Assembly (NCBI GenBank): GCA_007449985.2
Contig: VIIQ02000616.1
Coordinates: 62,001 to 126,000, forward strand
Source: Desmodesmus armatus
Lineage: Eukaryota > Chlorophyta > Chlorophyceae > Sphaeropleales > Scenedesmaceae
Direction: 5' to 3'
DNA: 64,000 nt
Below, in pieces: positions 47,226-58,433 of the stretch. The position numbers were made by a program, and so were the translations under genes. Positions within the stretch are counted from its first letter, which is position 1. Each line of letters starts with the position of its first letter. The notes beneath the pieces are model-generated. The model was not told where the DNA came from and did not search any database. It worked only from the letters and a program-made list of their open reading frames with translations.

Positions 47226-49454
47226 GGCACTACCACCCTTTACTATTGTTGGGGTGTTGTGGTGAAAACGAGTGTGTATAGCTGTTGAGGTGTTTGAACC
47301 CTGTGGGCTGTTGCTGGTTGACTAACTGTTTGACTCAGCGATTCTCTTGAGAGGTGTTGATAGCTTGCTGCTCTGCTGTTTGCTCAGGCAGGCAGGATGA
47401 TTGCTGAAGGGCCCAAGGCAGAGGGCTGGAAGCAGACATCAACTGCTTGGAAGCAGTAGCTCACGTGGCCAGTATGGAATCAGAAATGAACCGTTTGTTA
47501 CACATGAAAGCAGGCCTCAGCCTGTGATGAGGCCTTGCCTCGAAACAAGTCACCCTTTCTGTGAAGGGGAAGAAGCTGTCACGGCTGCTTTGGCCAGGCT
47601 GTCTCAAAACTGGCTGGGGGCTCTCTCCTTATATAGGGGCGGCAGAGCGAAACCCCAGGCTCAAAGCCATACGAAGAACACCTTCAACTGACCTTCCGGA
47701 CCTTCTAGGGGTATTCCTGAAGGTCAGGCGGCCTTCGGCCGCTATTCCGGTGACCTTCAATTGACCTGCCTGACCTAACAATGACCTTCCGCTACATTGG
47801 ACTTGCAGAAAACATCATGCATGATGCAGCAGTGGGGCAACTCACCCCCAAACTAAACCTAGTATATCCTGTGTGTCACTTCTGCCTGCTCAACAGGCCA
47901 AACAAGGCAAACTAAGCAATCCACATGCAGTCCAAGGTATACCACTAACCTTCCACCAATAGTCTGCAACCTCGGATACCTTGGAGACTGTAGCCATGGG
48001 CAAATCTCCATCAAGCAAACCTTGTATTGAGCATGAAAGCTCCAAACGGTTGCAGAAGGCATGTAACATGCGCAACTGCTAGCATTACGGCATATGCAGG
48101 CACAAGGCTTGTTTTAGTCACGATTAGTCAACCACATTAGTCAGTCTTAGCAGAAAAGCAACCTGCTGATACCTCATACCTGATAAGGTGTGAGGTACTT
48201 GTTATAGAACGTCTAACGCCCGGGTGGCGTCAGTACTGCATCGATTCCGTCCTACTGTTTTTAATGCAGAGGGTGTCTCCTGGACTTTGCGGACTAGCTG
48301 TCATAGGCGGATAGCTAGTACTTGGGTGAGGCATTCTTATTGCAGGGCTGCTGCTGCCCAGGTGGTAAACAATTGCTGCTGCTGGGGTGCTGCTGCTGGA
48401 TGTCTGTGTGCTGCTAACGGCCCTTCCCAGCCTTCCAAGCCCTGGAAAGTTGCTTTTTGGCGTTTACAACTACATGATCGGGCACCAGTATGGCACCGCA
48501 CTCAATGCTCAACTGCACGCTTACAGCAGCAGCAAGAGCAGCAGCGAGTGTACGCAATCTGCTGCACCCTTGCACCCCTTTCGTGTGCCTGCTCCACGCA
48601 AGCGTTGCTGATGAGCAGATTAAAGCCGATGTCCTTATCTCTTCTGCACGCCCATCCAGGTGACGGTCTGTTAGTCACCCATTACTCAAGCCCGCATGTG
48701 TCTCACAAAACGTACCCAAGGACCGCATGAAACACGTTTCCATTGTTGTCCTCAAGCACCTTTGTGCTGCCAAGCGGTGTACAGTGCATTTTGGCACGTG
48801 CAAGGATAGCGTCCATGTATATTGTTTTTGTGTCTTTTCAACCAAGCGTCTGGGGGGCACAGGCGTGCTTCAGCCGCAACCGAAAAATACACACGTACAT
48901 CGTGACGTGACACCATTTTGCAATCCTGTCGTCAGCGGTTGGTGCAGTGTTGGGATTTTCAACCGCTGCATCTATACCCTTCAATAACAGAAGCATTTTA
49001 TTCCTTATTATCATACTTTTACACATTGGCCAGCCAAGGCTTGCCGGGCCCACTCTTGGACCATAATGGTGACCTGTTTTGGCAGTCATGTGTGTGGGTG
49101 TGAGACCCATGCGCTGTATCAGCATCTCTTCCTAAAGGAATCGATGCAATACTGATCAAGCAGTCATTCTCTTGCTGTCACCAAATTACAGCTGGCGTCA
49201 CTTGTGTTGACGATACAGTGATAAGCTCATCTGGGGTTCAGTTCCCCTGCGGAGGCCTCCAGACCGTAAGACCCACTGCTGTGTCGCAACCTATAAGAAT
49301 TAGGGCAGCCTGTACAATTGAGTTCTTTTGATGATTGGTGGGAAACTAAATTGCTTCTTGCATACGCTGGCGTCAATGCAGTTTGTTACAAGTGTCATGA
49401 CACAGTCAAACAGTCAGATCCCACAAGCACCTGCCATAGCCTGAAGGCTTCTAG
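47226..49454. other. Region without a supported gene
   Basis: About 2.2 kb. A GACCTTC/GAAGGTC-rich palindromic patch lies at 47680-47795. A possible short exon at 48450-48611 (GVYNYMIGHQYGTALNAQLH) has no partners. No LTR matching the 3' flank of the Gypsy-type pol was found here. Confidence 0.4.
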
Positions 49455-49556
49455 GCTGGATCAAACCTGTGGTCTCCTGGACTAGTCAAGCTGCCTATCA
49501 CACCCACTGACAACAGAAGCCTTGGACCCTGCAGTCTGCACTTCAGGCCTGCCGAA

Positions 49557-51173
49557 ATGCTATGCCCACCTCTCAACAGCGCAGCTGGCGTCAGCAGCAC
49601 AGGCAGTGCAATCAGCAGGTCGGGGCTGTCCGAAATCACACCAGCAGACGAGGAGTGCCCCGCCTACAGCAGCAGCGGTGGCAGTGCCCGTGTGTCTGCT
49701 GGGCAGTCTACCCACAACAGCAGCAGCAGTGGCAGCAGCAGCCTGGCGGCTGCTGCGCCCCTCTACAACAGCGGCAGTAGCAGCAGCACCGGTGCGCCTG
49801 CAGCCCTGTTTTCTTCTTCTGGCGGCAGCAGCGGCGGCAGCAGCGGTCTGCCTGCTGCCCAGCCTTCACACAGCAGTGGCAGCAGCAGCTATTCAGCTGC
49901 TGCACCCCCTGACAGCAGCAGCAGTAGCAGCGGCCCTTGCGCCGCTGCCCCTTCTTACAGTCCCGGCGAGCGGCTCACGTCAGAGGCCTTCTTCAGCCTT
50001 GTGCAGGCAATTTCAGCAGCAACACAGGCCCCACTGGCAGCGACAGCAGCAGCTGCCACGTCAGTGCCGCCAGTGCGCAGCCGTAAGCCACGGGGCGCTG
50101 AGCGTGTGGTGTCGGAGTCACCACAAGATGCAGCAGAGCCCCCTGCAGCAGCAGCGCCCGCCCCGGACCCTACGTTAGTGCGTCTGCAGCACCAGCTGCG
50201 CAACCTCCAGACCCCAATGTCCATGCAGACCCTCATTGCTACGGTCAGCGCTCCTGGTTTGGAGCAACTGCGGGCGGTGCTCACCCAGCTGGGCGAGGTG
50301 TTGGGCCTCCCCACTGGCTCATACGTCCCAGTAGCCGCTGGTGTTCTGGGCGCCCTGGCGGCCTCTATACTGCAGACCAGCAGTGTCGACGAGGCCCCGG
50401 CATCCCCCGTGCAGCACCCCGGCAGCCCTGCAGGTTTGGCTTCAGGCGCCCTGCCTTACAGCAGCCTGGCAGCGGCAGTACGCAACGATGGCAGTAGCAG
50501 CAGCAGCGGCTCTGCGCCCGCTGCTGGTCCCTCTCGCATCAGCAGCAGCAGCAGCCCCCGCGCGTCAGGACCGCCCCCTCCTGCCACGCCTTACAAGGAT
50601 GCGGTGCAGTCGGAGGTGGTCACTGTCCCGTTTACCACACCCATCACGGTGACAGGTGGGGTTCAGGGGCGCCACTTTGGGACGGTTCTCGACATTGGGT
50701 GTACTTACTCACTCATGAACAAACCGTGGCTGCGCAAGAACAACCATGTGTTCTTTTACCCCGGCAGCCCTGTGGAGCTGCTGGCCTTCGAGCCGCCCGC
50801 CCCCTCCCTGGGTGTCATGCTGGGCGACACACGCAGCCAGGCGACACACCTGCTGCGCAACGTGCCTCTTGAGCTGGGTGACGGCATCTACAGGGTCAAC
50901 TTCCTGGTCATGCCGCACTCCATGTTTGACGTTGCGCTTGGGCTTGAGTTTATGGACGCATACGCGGCGCGTGTGTCCACCAAGGCTTACGGGCTGCCCA
51001 GCACGGGCCCCCAGCTATACATCCCTACCCCGCGCTCCTTCTGCCGCCGCAGCCTGCAGCAGTCCTGGCCCGCCGGGCAGGCCTTCTACCACAACAAGGT
51101 ACCGGGCCACTTCACCATCAGCAAGCAGCGTTACAACGCTGTGCAGGTGGCGCCCAGCTCCCTCTCTGCCTAG
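49557..51173 (+). CDS. Gypsy element ORF1: Gag-like and retropepsin-like polyprotein
   Basis: 538 aa from the first Met; the frame is open back to 49455. The first 160 residues are Ser/Ala/Gly low-complexity sequence, followed by a helical Gag-like part (LVRLQHQLRNLQTPMSMQTL). Residues about 360-490 resemble a retropepsin fold: VTGGVQGRHFGTVLDIGCTY, where DIG stands in place of the usual D-S/T-G, then LELGDGIYRVNFLVMPHSMF, DVALGLEFMDAY. There is no CCHC knuckle. Since the usual Thr/Ser after the catalytic Asp is Ile, protease activity is uncertain. The ORF ends 8 nt before the pol frame opens. Confidence 0.6.
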   Translation: MLCPPLNSAAGVSSTGSAISRSGLSEITPADEECPAYSSSGGSARVSAGQSTHNSSSSGSSSLAAAAPLYNSGSSSSTGAPAALFSSSGGSSGGSSGLPAAQPSHSSGSSSYSAAAPPDSSSSSSGPCAAAPSYSPGERLTSEAFFSLVQAISAATQAPLAATAAAATSVPPVRSRKPRGAERVVSESPQDAAEPPAAAAPAPDPTLVRLQHQLRNLQTPMSMQTLIATVSAPGLEQLRAVLTQLGEVLGLPTGSYVPVAAGVLGALAASILQTSSVDEAPASPVQHPGSPAGLASGALPYSSLAAAVRNDGSSSSSGSAPAAGPSRISSSSSPRASGPPPPATPYKDAVQSEVVTVPFTTPITVTGGVQGRHFGTVLDIGCTYSLMNKPWLRKNNHVFFYPGSPVELLAFEPPAPSLGVMLGDTRSQATHLLRNVPLELGDGIYRVNFLVMPHSMFDVALGLEFMDAYAARVSTKAYGLPSTGPQLYIPTPRSFCRRSLQQSWPAGQAFYHNKVPGHFTISKQRYNAVQVAPSSLSA

Positions 51174-51181
51174 AGCAGTAG

Positions 51182-54100
51182 GGTGCCGCTTCAGAGTGTC
51201 TTAGTGTTGTTCTCGTCCTTTGTCAATGTCTTGCTCATGAGTCTTTTGTGGAGCCCGCCCCCGAGCGTGGCCTGCCCTCTGAGGCAGATGTTGAGGCAGT
51301 CATGGCCGCTTTGCAGTTGCAGCGGGAGCGTTATGCTCACCTCACTGATGAGCAGTTTCACCGGCTGCAAGTCTTGTTGTTTGCTTATGTGGATATCTTT
51401 TCTGTGGATGGGGCCTCTTTTGGGTGTGTGGCTCGGGATAAAGAGTTCTACCATCGCATCCCAACGGGTGATGCTCGCCCTATTACTCAGCGCCCTTACA
51501 AGCTGAGTTATGCACAGGCTGTGTGGCTCAAGGGTGAATTGGATCGGCTGCTCCAGTTGGGGGTCATTCGCCCCAGCAGTAGTCCGTGGATGTCCCCTGT
51601 TGTGATTGTGCCCAAGCCGAATGGGAGCTGGCGGTTGTGTGTTGACATGCGCTTGCTCAACAAGTGTACAGAGGCAGACCCCTACCCCCTCCCTACTGTT
51701 GAGGAGATGCATGCGGCTATGGGCGGTTGTGCCCTGTGGTCGAAGATGGATTTTGTGAGTGGTTTTGGCAGGTGGAGATCCATCCTGACGACTGCCACAA
51801 GTGTGGTCTCACCACCCCTCATGGCAACTTTGAGTTTGTGCGTATGGTTATGGGCATGCAGTCGGCTCCCTCCACGTTTCAGCGTCTCATGGACACCATG
51901 CTGGCGGGAGTGGAGCATGCTAAAACGTATATCGACGATACTTTTACCTTTACGCCTGACTTTGACAGTCAGATTGCGGCTCTTGAGCGTGTTTTTGAGC
52001 GCACCAGGGAGTACAAGCTCACCATGAACCCCCTGAAGTGCAGCTTTTGTGTTGAGGAAGTGGTTTGTTTGGGGCATTTGGTGTCCGCTGAGGGCATCAG
52101 TCCTGTGATGGACAAGGTGGCAGCCATTCTTGAGCTGCAGCCCCCTACTAATGCCAAAGCTATGCGTCGGTTTTTGGGCATGATGGAGCAGTACCGGAAG
52201 TACATCCCCCGCTATGCTCTCTTGGCGGCTCCTTTGCAGCTTATGTTGCGCCGCAATGTTGCGTATGTGTGGACGGATGAGGCTATTGTGTCTTTTGAGG
52301 CTCTGAAGGAAGCTTTGTGCTCGGCCCCCGTGCTGGCCTTGCCCAACTGGGAGCAGCCATTCATCCTCACCACTGATTGGAGCCGTGTGGCTATTGGTGC
52401 TGTATTGTCACAGGAGCATCCGGGTACGGGTGAAGAGCACCCCATTGCTTTTGCTTCTCGTGCGCTTACCCCAGCTGAGCGGAACTATGCCGCCACTGAA
52501 GGGGAGTGTCTTGCTGTCAAGTGGGGTGTGGATAAGTTTCATTATTATCTGCATGGCCGCCACTGGCAGTTGCGCACTGACCACAAGGCCCTTGAGTGGC
52601 TCAATACTGCTAGATTCACCAACTCCAAGCTGGAGCGGTGGGCTATGCAGTTGCAGGAGTATGATTTTGATGTTGAGTATATCCAGGGTTCTACTAATGT
52701 GGTGGCTGATTATTTGTCCCGTGCCTCTGAAGCCACCCTTGAGCGGGAGGATGGCACGCGTGAGTCTGTGGTGTGTGGTGTGGCTGGTGGTGTGGTGCCC
52801 TGCAGTTCTGCTTGGCCTGCCGAGGCCGCTAAGCAGGCAGACTTTGATTCTGTGGTTTGTGATGTATGCCAAGACCCAGGGGGTTTTGATAACATGGCCA
52901 TTTGTTCAGGTTGCAATCGCTGCCTGCACCTGCGTTGTGTTATGCCTCCCCAGTCCACAGTCCCCACCGGTGAGTGGTACTGCCCCGGTTGTGACCCGCT
53001 GTTTGGCAATCTGGAGGAGTTGTTTGATGCTGCGCCCATCTTGCAGTACACAAGCTGTGACCCCTACTGCAATGAGGTTTTGCTTTCCTTTGTGCGCAGT
53101 GGTTATGATGAGGTTTTCTTGGAGGGTTTGCCTTCCCGCACAGCGCGTATTGTGCGCCACAGGGCGGCTTCTTTGCGCCCTCACCTTCGATTGGATGGTT
53201 GGTTGATGGTCATGCGGCATGGCACGTCTGGTGTCCCGCAGTGGCTCACTTGCCCACCTTTGTCTTACCGCTGGGACATCATTCGCTGTATGCATGATGC
53301 CCTTGGCCATGCTGGTACCCGTCAGTTGAGCGCTAGCATGAAGCAGCATTTCCACTGGCGTGGTTTGGATCGTGATGTTTCGTTGTTTGTTGCACAGTGT
53401 GATGCGTGCCAGCGGCGCAAGCTGGTCATTGCTGCGCCGCCGCCCCTCACTGAGCCCATTATCAGGGGCCCCTTTGAGCATGTTCATGTGGACTTGTGTG
53501 GTCCGTTTGACACGCCTGTGGCTGACCTGCATGGCAGGCTGTTTATGCCTGAGAAGCCGATCAAGGCGTATGTTGTCCTAATGATCGACTACTTCACCAA
53601 GGCCGCTGAGTTTGCTGTCGTGTATGACAAGCAGGCCCCGTCTGTGGCGAAAGCTTTCTATTATTCGTGGATTTGTCGTTATTTTGTGCCCTCTCATGTC
53701 ACCACCGACAATGGGTCGGAGTTTTCCGATGAGTTTAAGCACTTGCTGGCGCGGCTTGGTATCAAGCATGTGCACACCACAGCCTGCCACCCCGCAGCTA
53801 ATGGTGTTGTTGAGCGGCTGGTTCAGTCCTTCAAGGCCATGCTTGTGAAGCATGTCAACGAGCACCCCCTGCACTGGTTGCAGAGTATGCCTGTCATGCG
53901 GCAGCAGTACTGGGCTCGTTTGCATACTGTTTTGGGCATGTCACCGCATGAGATGGTTTTTGGTCGTCGGCCTGTTCCAGTCATGCCCTTGGCGCGCGAG
54001 TTTATCGCTGCCGCTACTGTGGCTGACGTGTCGGTTGTGCCTGACGAGTTTGAGTGCCCTGATCCCCATTCACATGTTTATCATATGCGGCGGTTGTTCG

Positions 54101-54429
54101 AGGGTTTCGATGCTACGGTGTTTCAGGCGATTCGGCAGCAGTTCGCCAAAAACGCAGCTGCTTGGCCGTTGCGTGGTGGCAGTAGTCGTGAGCTGGCCCA
54201 GTTGAAACCTGGTGATTTAGCTTTGGAGGTTGTGTCTGGGCCTGTTTCTACTTTGGGTGAAGCTGTCAAGGGTCCCTTCAGGGTTGTTGAGGTTCGCGGC
54301 AACGGTGTGGTGGTGCTTACCACGGGCAGCACTGACTTCAGGCAGGCTGTGCATTTCACCCGCAACATCGGCAACTTGGCTCGGTATCTGGATCGTGCTT
54401 CTGTGCGGGCTGCTATGGCGCAGTCGTAG
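51182..54429 (+). pseudogene. pol: Gypsy pol polyprotein: RT, RNase H, PHD finger, integrase; frame broken once
   Basis: The first part (frame from 51182, through PSSSPWMSPVVIVPKPNGSW and LCVDMRLLNK to WSKMDFVSGF) shifts frame at a T run near 51764-51767, after which the second frame continues intact to 54429. The break looks like one missing base and could be mutation or assembly error. Domains after it: reverse transcriptase with TYIDDTF catalytic Asp pair, FLGMMEQYRKYIPRYALLAA thumb/connection, RNase H (TTDWSRVAIGAVLSQ, ALEWLNTARF), a C4HC3 PHD finger (52858-52997: CDVC, CSGC, H, C, WYCPGC), an HHCC integrase zinc finger (MHDALGHAGT..CDACQRRK), integrase core with HVHVDLCGPF, TTDNGSEF and AANGVVERL (D, D, E all present), and a C-terminal tail with FRVVEVRGNGVVVL. 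Apart from the shift, catalytic residues are conserved. Confidence 0.8.
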
Positions 54430-55169
54430 GCTTTTGGACATGGCAGGTGTTTTTTTTTGCTGCTGTGGCGGTAACAATCCTCGCGCTACATAATGTAGTG
54501 CAGGGTCACTGCACAGTGTAGGTATGGTGTCAGCAGGGTTCTAGCTGTACCCTACTGTCACCTGGCCCTGGGTGCCTATACCTGCCAGCCTGTGCAGTGC
54601 ACCTTGATCGGGTGGTTGTTGTCTTTCTCTTGTTTTGCGTGTGTTACCGCCACAGTTTGCAGCCCTGTCCCTCTGTCCCTGCCTGCGCCCGTTGTGCTGT
54701 TGCAGATTTGTGTGTTTGTGTGTGGTCATTTGGCCGGCTGTTTTGTGCAGTTGCCAGTGTGGCTTGGCTGGTGCAGCTTTGAGGTTTGTGTGGTTTCTCT
54801 TTTGGTGGGTCTCAGGCTTGTTTGGTTGGGGGGGAAAGGCCTGACACAGCTTGGTGTAGAAATGCATGCAATGCTGTGTCATTGCTAGCAGAGTCGGATC
54901 AGCCTGAGCCCCACAGTAAGGTTGTGAGGGTTGCAGTGGTTGGAGCAGTTGAAGCAGTTGGAGCAGTTGGAGAAGTCCTGTGGTAGCAGTTGTGGCAGCA
55001 AGCCGTGGCAATTGCAGCAGGTGTGTCAGGTTTGAGCCCGCATGTGTGTACAACACACTGTGAAGGGCCAGGTTCAGGTCAATGTGCTGACAGTGTCATG
55101 CACTTGGAAAGGATGTGCCGCCCAAAAGTGGTGTGCGTCGTCCAAAACAACTCGGTAACAATCCTCGCG

Positions 55170-56733
55170 CTACACTATTGAACTGTGCCACTGGGCAGTG
55201 CCAGCAGACCGCTCTCACAAATCCTGTGCTTGGATATGGGGTAGAGAAGGTGTGTGACAGCATTCGCTCAGCAGGTGTCAGTCGACAGCGATTTGCAGGA
55301 TCCACACGGTGACGCCAAGACTGTTGTGCTGAGCAGACAGGCAACCAGAAAATCGCCCACACCTGGGTGGGGATGATGGCTGCGCTGCTGGCAGCAAGTG
55401 AAAGCACATTGCACTCTGTTCAAGCACTCAGGCCGACCCAGAGGGCCTTCCAAGCCAAAACAACCACACATGTGGCACACATTGCATGCTGTACATGACC
55501 GGCATGTACACACCTTTGGAAGCAAGTTGCAGCCAGGCGTACTGCCAGCACAGTGTTACCACATAGAACCCAACAGATGAGCCAAGGAACACCCCACGGC
55601 ACACTAGACAACATAGGCATGCACATGATACCTATCAACTAACAAGTTACACCCCCGGGTTGTAAGTTCACGGCTCACAGCCCCCGCGATCCCAATGGCT
55701 TTGCGGGTGGCCAGAATTCTTAAGAAAAGGTCAGGCACTCGGGCCGGCCCAGTGGGCCTTCCAAGCCAAAACAACCAGACAATTGGCACACATTGCATGC
55801 TGTACATGACCGGCATGTACAAGATAGCCTGCAGCAGTGCAGGCACTCAGGCACTCGGGCCTCATTTGCTGAATTACGTCATCCAGCCTCACTGAATGTT
55901 TGAACAAGCCCTTATGGTGTCTGGGGCCACAGTTGTGGATAGTGTCTGTCATTGTATGACATGAGTTGGGCCACCGCCACAATACCCAGCAGTAGCAACA
56001 CAAGCTGAAAGGCGGCCTCTCTCTGCTGCCAGCAGTAGTATTACTACTAGTAAAAGTACAGTGTGCTGCGCGCCTGGCTGTTGTCGGGCTCTGCTGCCTC
56101 AGGCAGTCTTACTGCTGCAGTTCTGGACCTACAACTGGACTTGGACTTGAGCCTGTCAAATGATGCTTGGTTACAACAGTCTTCAACGCCTGGCTACTTA
56201 CTATTTCAGGGCCCTACACATGCAGGATGCAAGCCACACATGACTGATGCATTCATGTCCCAGGAGCAGCACCTGGTAGCTGCATTCCTAGTGGATTGCA
56301 GCCATCGACGGTGGGAGAACCCTCCTGCAGAGTTCGTAGAGGTTATGAGTGATGGTGGCCTGGATGTGTCTGACGAGGAAGCCATTGTAGAGGCTGCGCT
56401 AGCCCATGCGGCGGACCTGTTGCATCTGGATGAAGTGTGAGTCAATGCCTTGCTTTGGTGGCGGTGTGGCTTTGCGGTTTGAATGTGTTTCCTTTGTTTG
56501 AGTGTGGACATGTGGCACGTGTGTGTGGATTATGCCCTATGAGCCTAGTTTGGCTCCAGAAAGGGCGGTCAGGCGTGGCCCTGACCCAGTTTAGTAGTAG
56601 TAGTAGTAGTAGCATTGGCTGGATGCACTCCCTGTGTCTACACACTTGGTGCACTGGCACGCGCCCTTTGAAATGCACCCTTCTCATGACAAGAGTGGCG
56701 CACCCCAGACATACAATTGTTTACATCACGCAG
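55170..56733. other. Repeat-containing spacer before the peroxiredoxin-caspase gene
   Basis: A block of about 95 bp (GGGCCTTCCAAGCCAAAACA ...) at 55424-55518 is repeated at 55732-55826. A 56206-56440 open frame (MTDAFMSQEQHLVAAFLVDC, acidic end) could be the first exon of the next gene but its donor phase does not fit well. A (TAG)7 microsatellite lies at 56592-56612. Confidence 0.4.
55424..55826 (+). repeat. Direct repeat pair of about 95 bp, 308 bp apart
   Basis: Both copies share CTTCCAAGCCAAAACAACCA, then GGCACACATTGCATGCTGTA and CATGACCGGCATGTACA, with a few substitutions. The copies may be LTR or MITE relics. Confidence 0.75.
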
Positions 56734-58400
56734 GCAATCTCTTCAGAGCTGGCAGTGGGGGACAAGCTGCCTCAATTTGAGCTGCAGACAGCTGAGGGCG
56801 AGACACTGTCAAGCACAGACATGGTGAGAGATCCAAAACACTCATGCGCAAAGTTGGAAGCCAAGGTAGCGCTGCTATGCAATGCTGTGCTGTGATGATC
56901 ACATGCCTGCATTATATATGCCGCGCACACTGCATGCAGTGGAGTGCTACGTGAAGTCAACTTGAGGGAAGGCTCCTGCAAAGTGTGACAGCTTGTAGTA
57001 CGTCAACAGAGTCGGAATAATTGGTGGCCATGCAAGCCCGTCATGACCGTGTTGTGTGCATGCTGCCCAGGTGAAGAAGAGTGGCATGGTGCTGTTCTGC
57101 TACTCCAGCATGAACGCCGCGCCCTGCACCAAACACGCCAAGGACTTCAGTGAGAGGGTGGACGAGCTCGCCGCAGCAGGTTACCAGGTGCGCTGCCATT
57201 TTACTGCGCCAAGTGTACTGCACCGCGCCGCATGGCATGGTGGAGTGCATTATTACAACTTATAAACAAACTGTTTGTGACACATGGTGACCAAAGCACC
57301 AAGTCCTTGGTGACGCACGTATTCCCCCTTTTCCTCAATTTCTGCTACTTGTGCCACTAGTGACTGGAGATTCTCGCACACCTGCACAACTCCACCCGGC
57401 TGGTAGCAGCTGATCCTACCAATGGCATGATTTCAGTTGCAGCAACTGACAAGACTGTGGCTTGCCAACTTGGCAAAGTTTGCAACACCTGCATCCAGGC
57501 TAGATCATGCTAGTACCATAACAGCCCTGAAGTCTGACAAATCATTCCTTTCCAGTCAATGTGCTCAGCAGCCTGCAGCCTCAGGGCGGCCCTGACAAGC
57601 CTCACACAGTCCCTCAGAGTGTCAGATGTGTGGATTCAGACTCCGGAGTGAAAAGACAATCTGGTTTGCACGCGTGTTGCCGCGCGTGACATAGCACTTT
57701 GGTCTCGTTCGCCTCCCTTGCCTGCAGGTGTACGGCATCAGCGCAGACCGGCCCATGATCCAAGCTGCTTGGCGCAAACAGGAGAGCATCACCATCAACC
57801 TGCTATGCGACCCAGCCAAGAAGGTGAGCACAAGCAAGCACTGGGGTCAGTGCCTGCAGATGCATCAGCTGCCGATGCAGCATGAATAGCTGCCTGCAAC
57901 TGCTATCTGTGCAGCTGTATCCTGCACATCATGCAATGCCAGTGATACTACTCATGACCTATCATAGGTATCAGTGAGCTGCTTTCCGCACATCAACTGG
58001 CCCAGTGCTGTTTGCAAGTCCCACGTCATTCAGCCGCCTATCATTCGGTCATGGCAGCTTTGACTGGTAACTTTGTGCAGTGCCATGTGGAATTCATCAA
58101 CATCACATATGTAGCTCTGAAGCAAGATATGGTTCTTCCCACCACACTCTCACCATAGAGCTCACCACACTGCATGCCCTCCCGGCTGTGCCTCCCCCCC
58201 CCCTCCACCCCCCAGGTCCTGGGCCAGCTTGGCTTTCTGTCTGGCGGCAAGATCAGGCGCTCACACATCGTGGTGGCCAAGGGTGGCAAGGTGCTGCAGG
58301 TGCAGTACGGTGTGACGCCCAGGGTCAGTTTGAAGGAAGCCATGGACTTGTGCCGAGCGCACACAGGAGCAGCGGCAACAGCCACAGCAGCGTCATCAGC

Positions 58401-58433
<33 letters not shown>

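Larger units (their letters stand above)
49455..55169 (+). mobile_element. Ty3/Gypsy-type retrotransposon with PHD finger, 5' end not resolved
   Basis: Contains a gag-protease ORF (49557-51173) and a pol region (51182-54429) in the order reverse transcriptase, RNase H, PHD finger, HHCC zinc finger, integrase, which defines the Gypsy arrangement. No LTR pair was found. A GGTAACAATCCTCGCGCTACA repeat occurs just after pol (54470-54490) and again at 55149-55169 and may mark a 3' structure. The 5' boundary is unknown; the stated start is only the open-frame limit. Confidence 0.7.

Noticed and set aside
49225..49265. Possible tRNA T-arm (GGTTCAGTTCCCC)
   Set aside because: No matching acceptor stem, D-arm or anticodon arm at the right spacing.
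56206..56440. Acidic open frame as the first exon of the peroxiredoxin-caspase gene
   Set aside because: The best donor (GTGAGT at 56439) leaves phase 2, but the next exon needs phase 0. The phase-0 donor GTGTGA is weak. Left as a possibility only.
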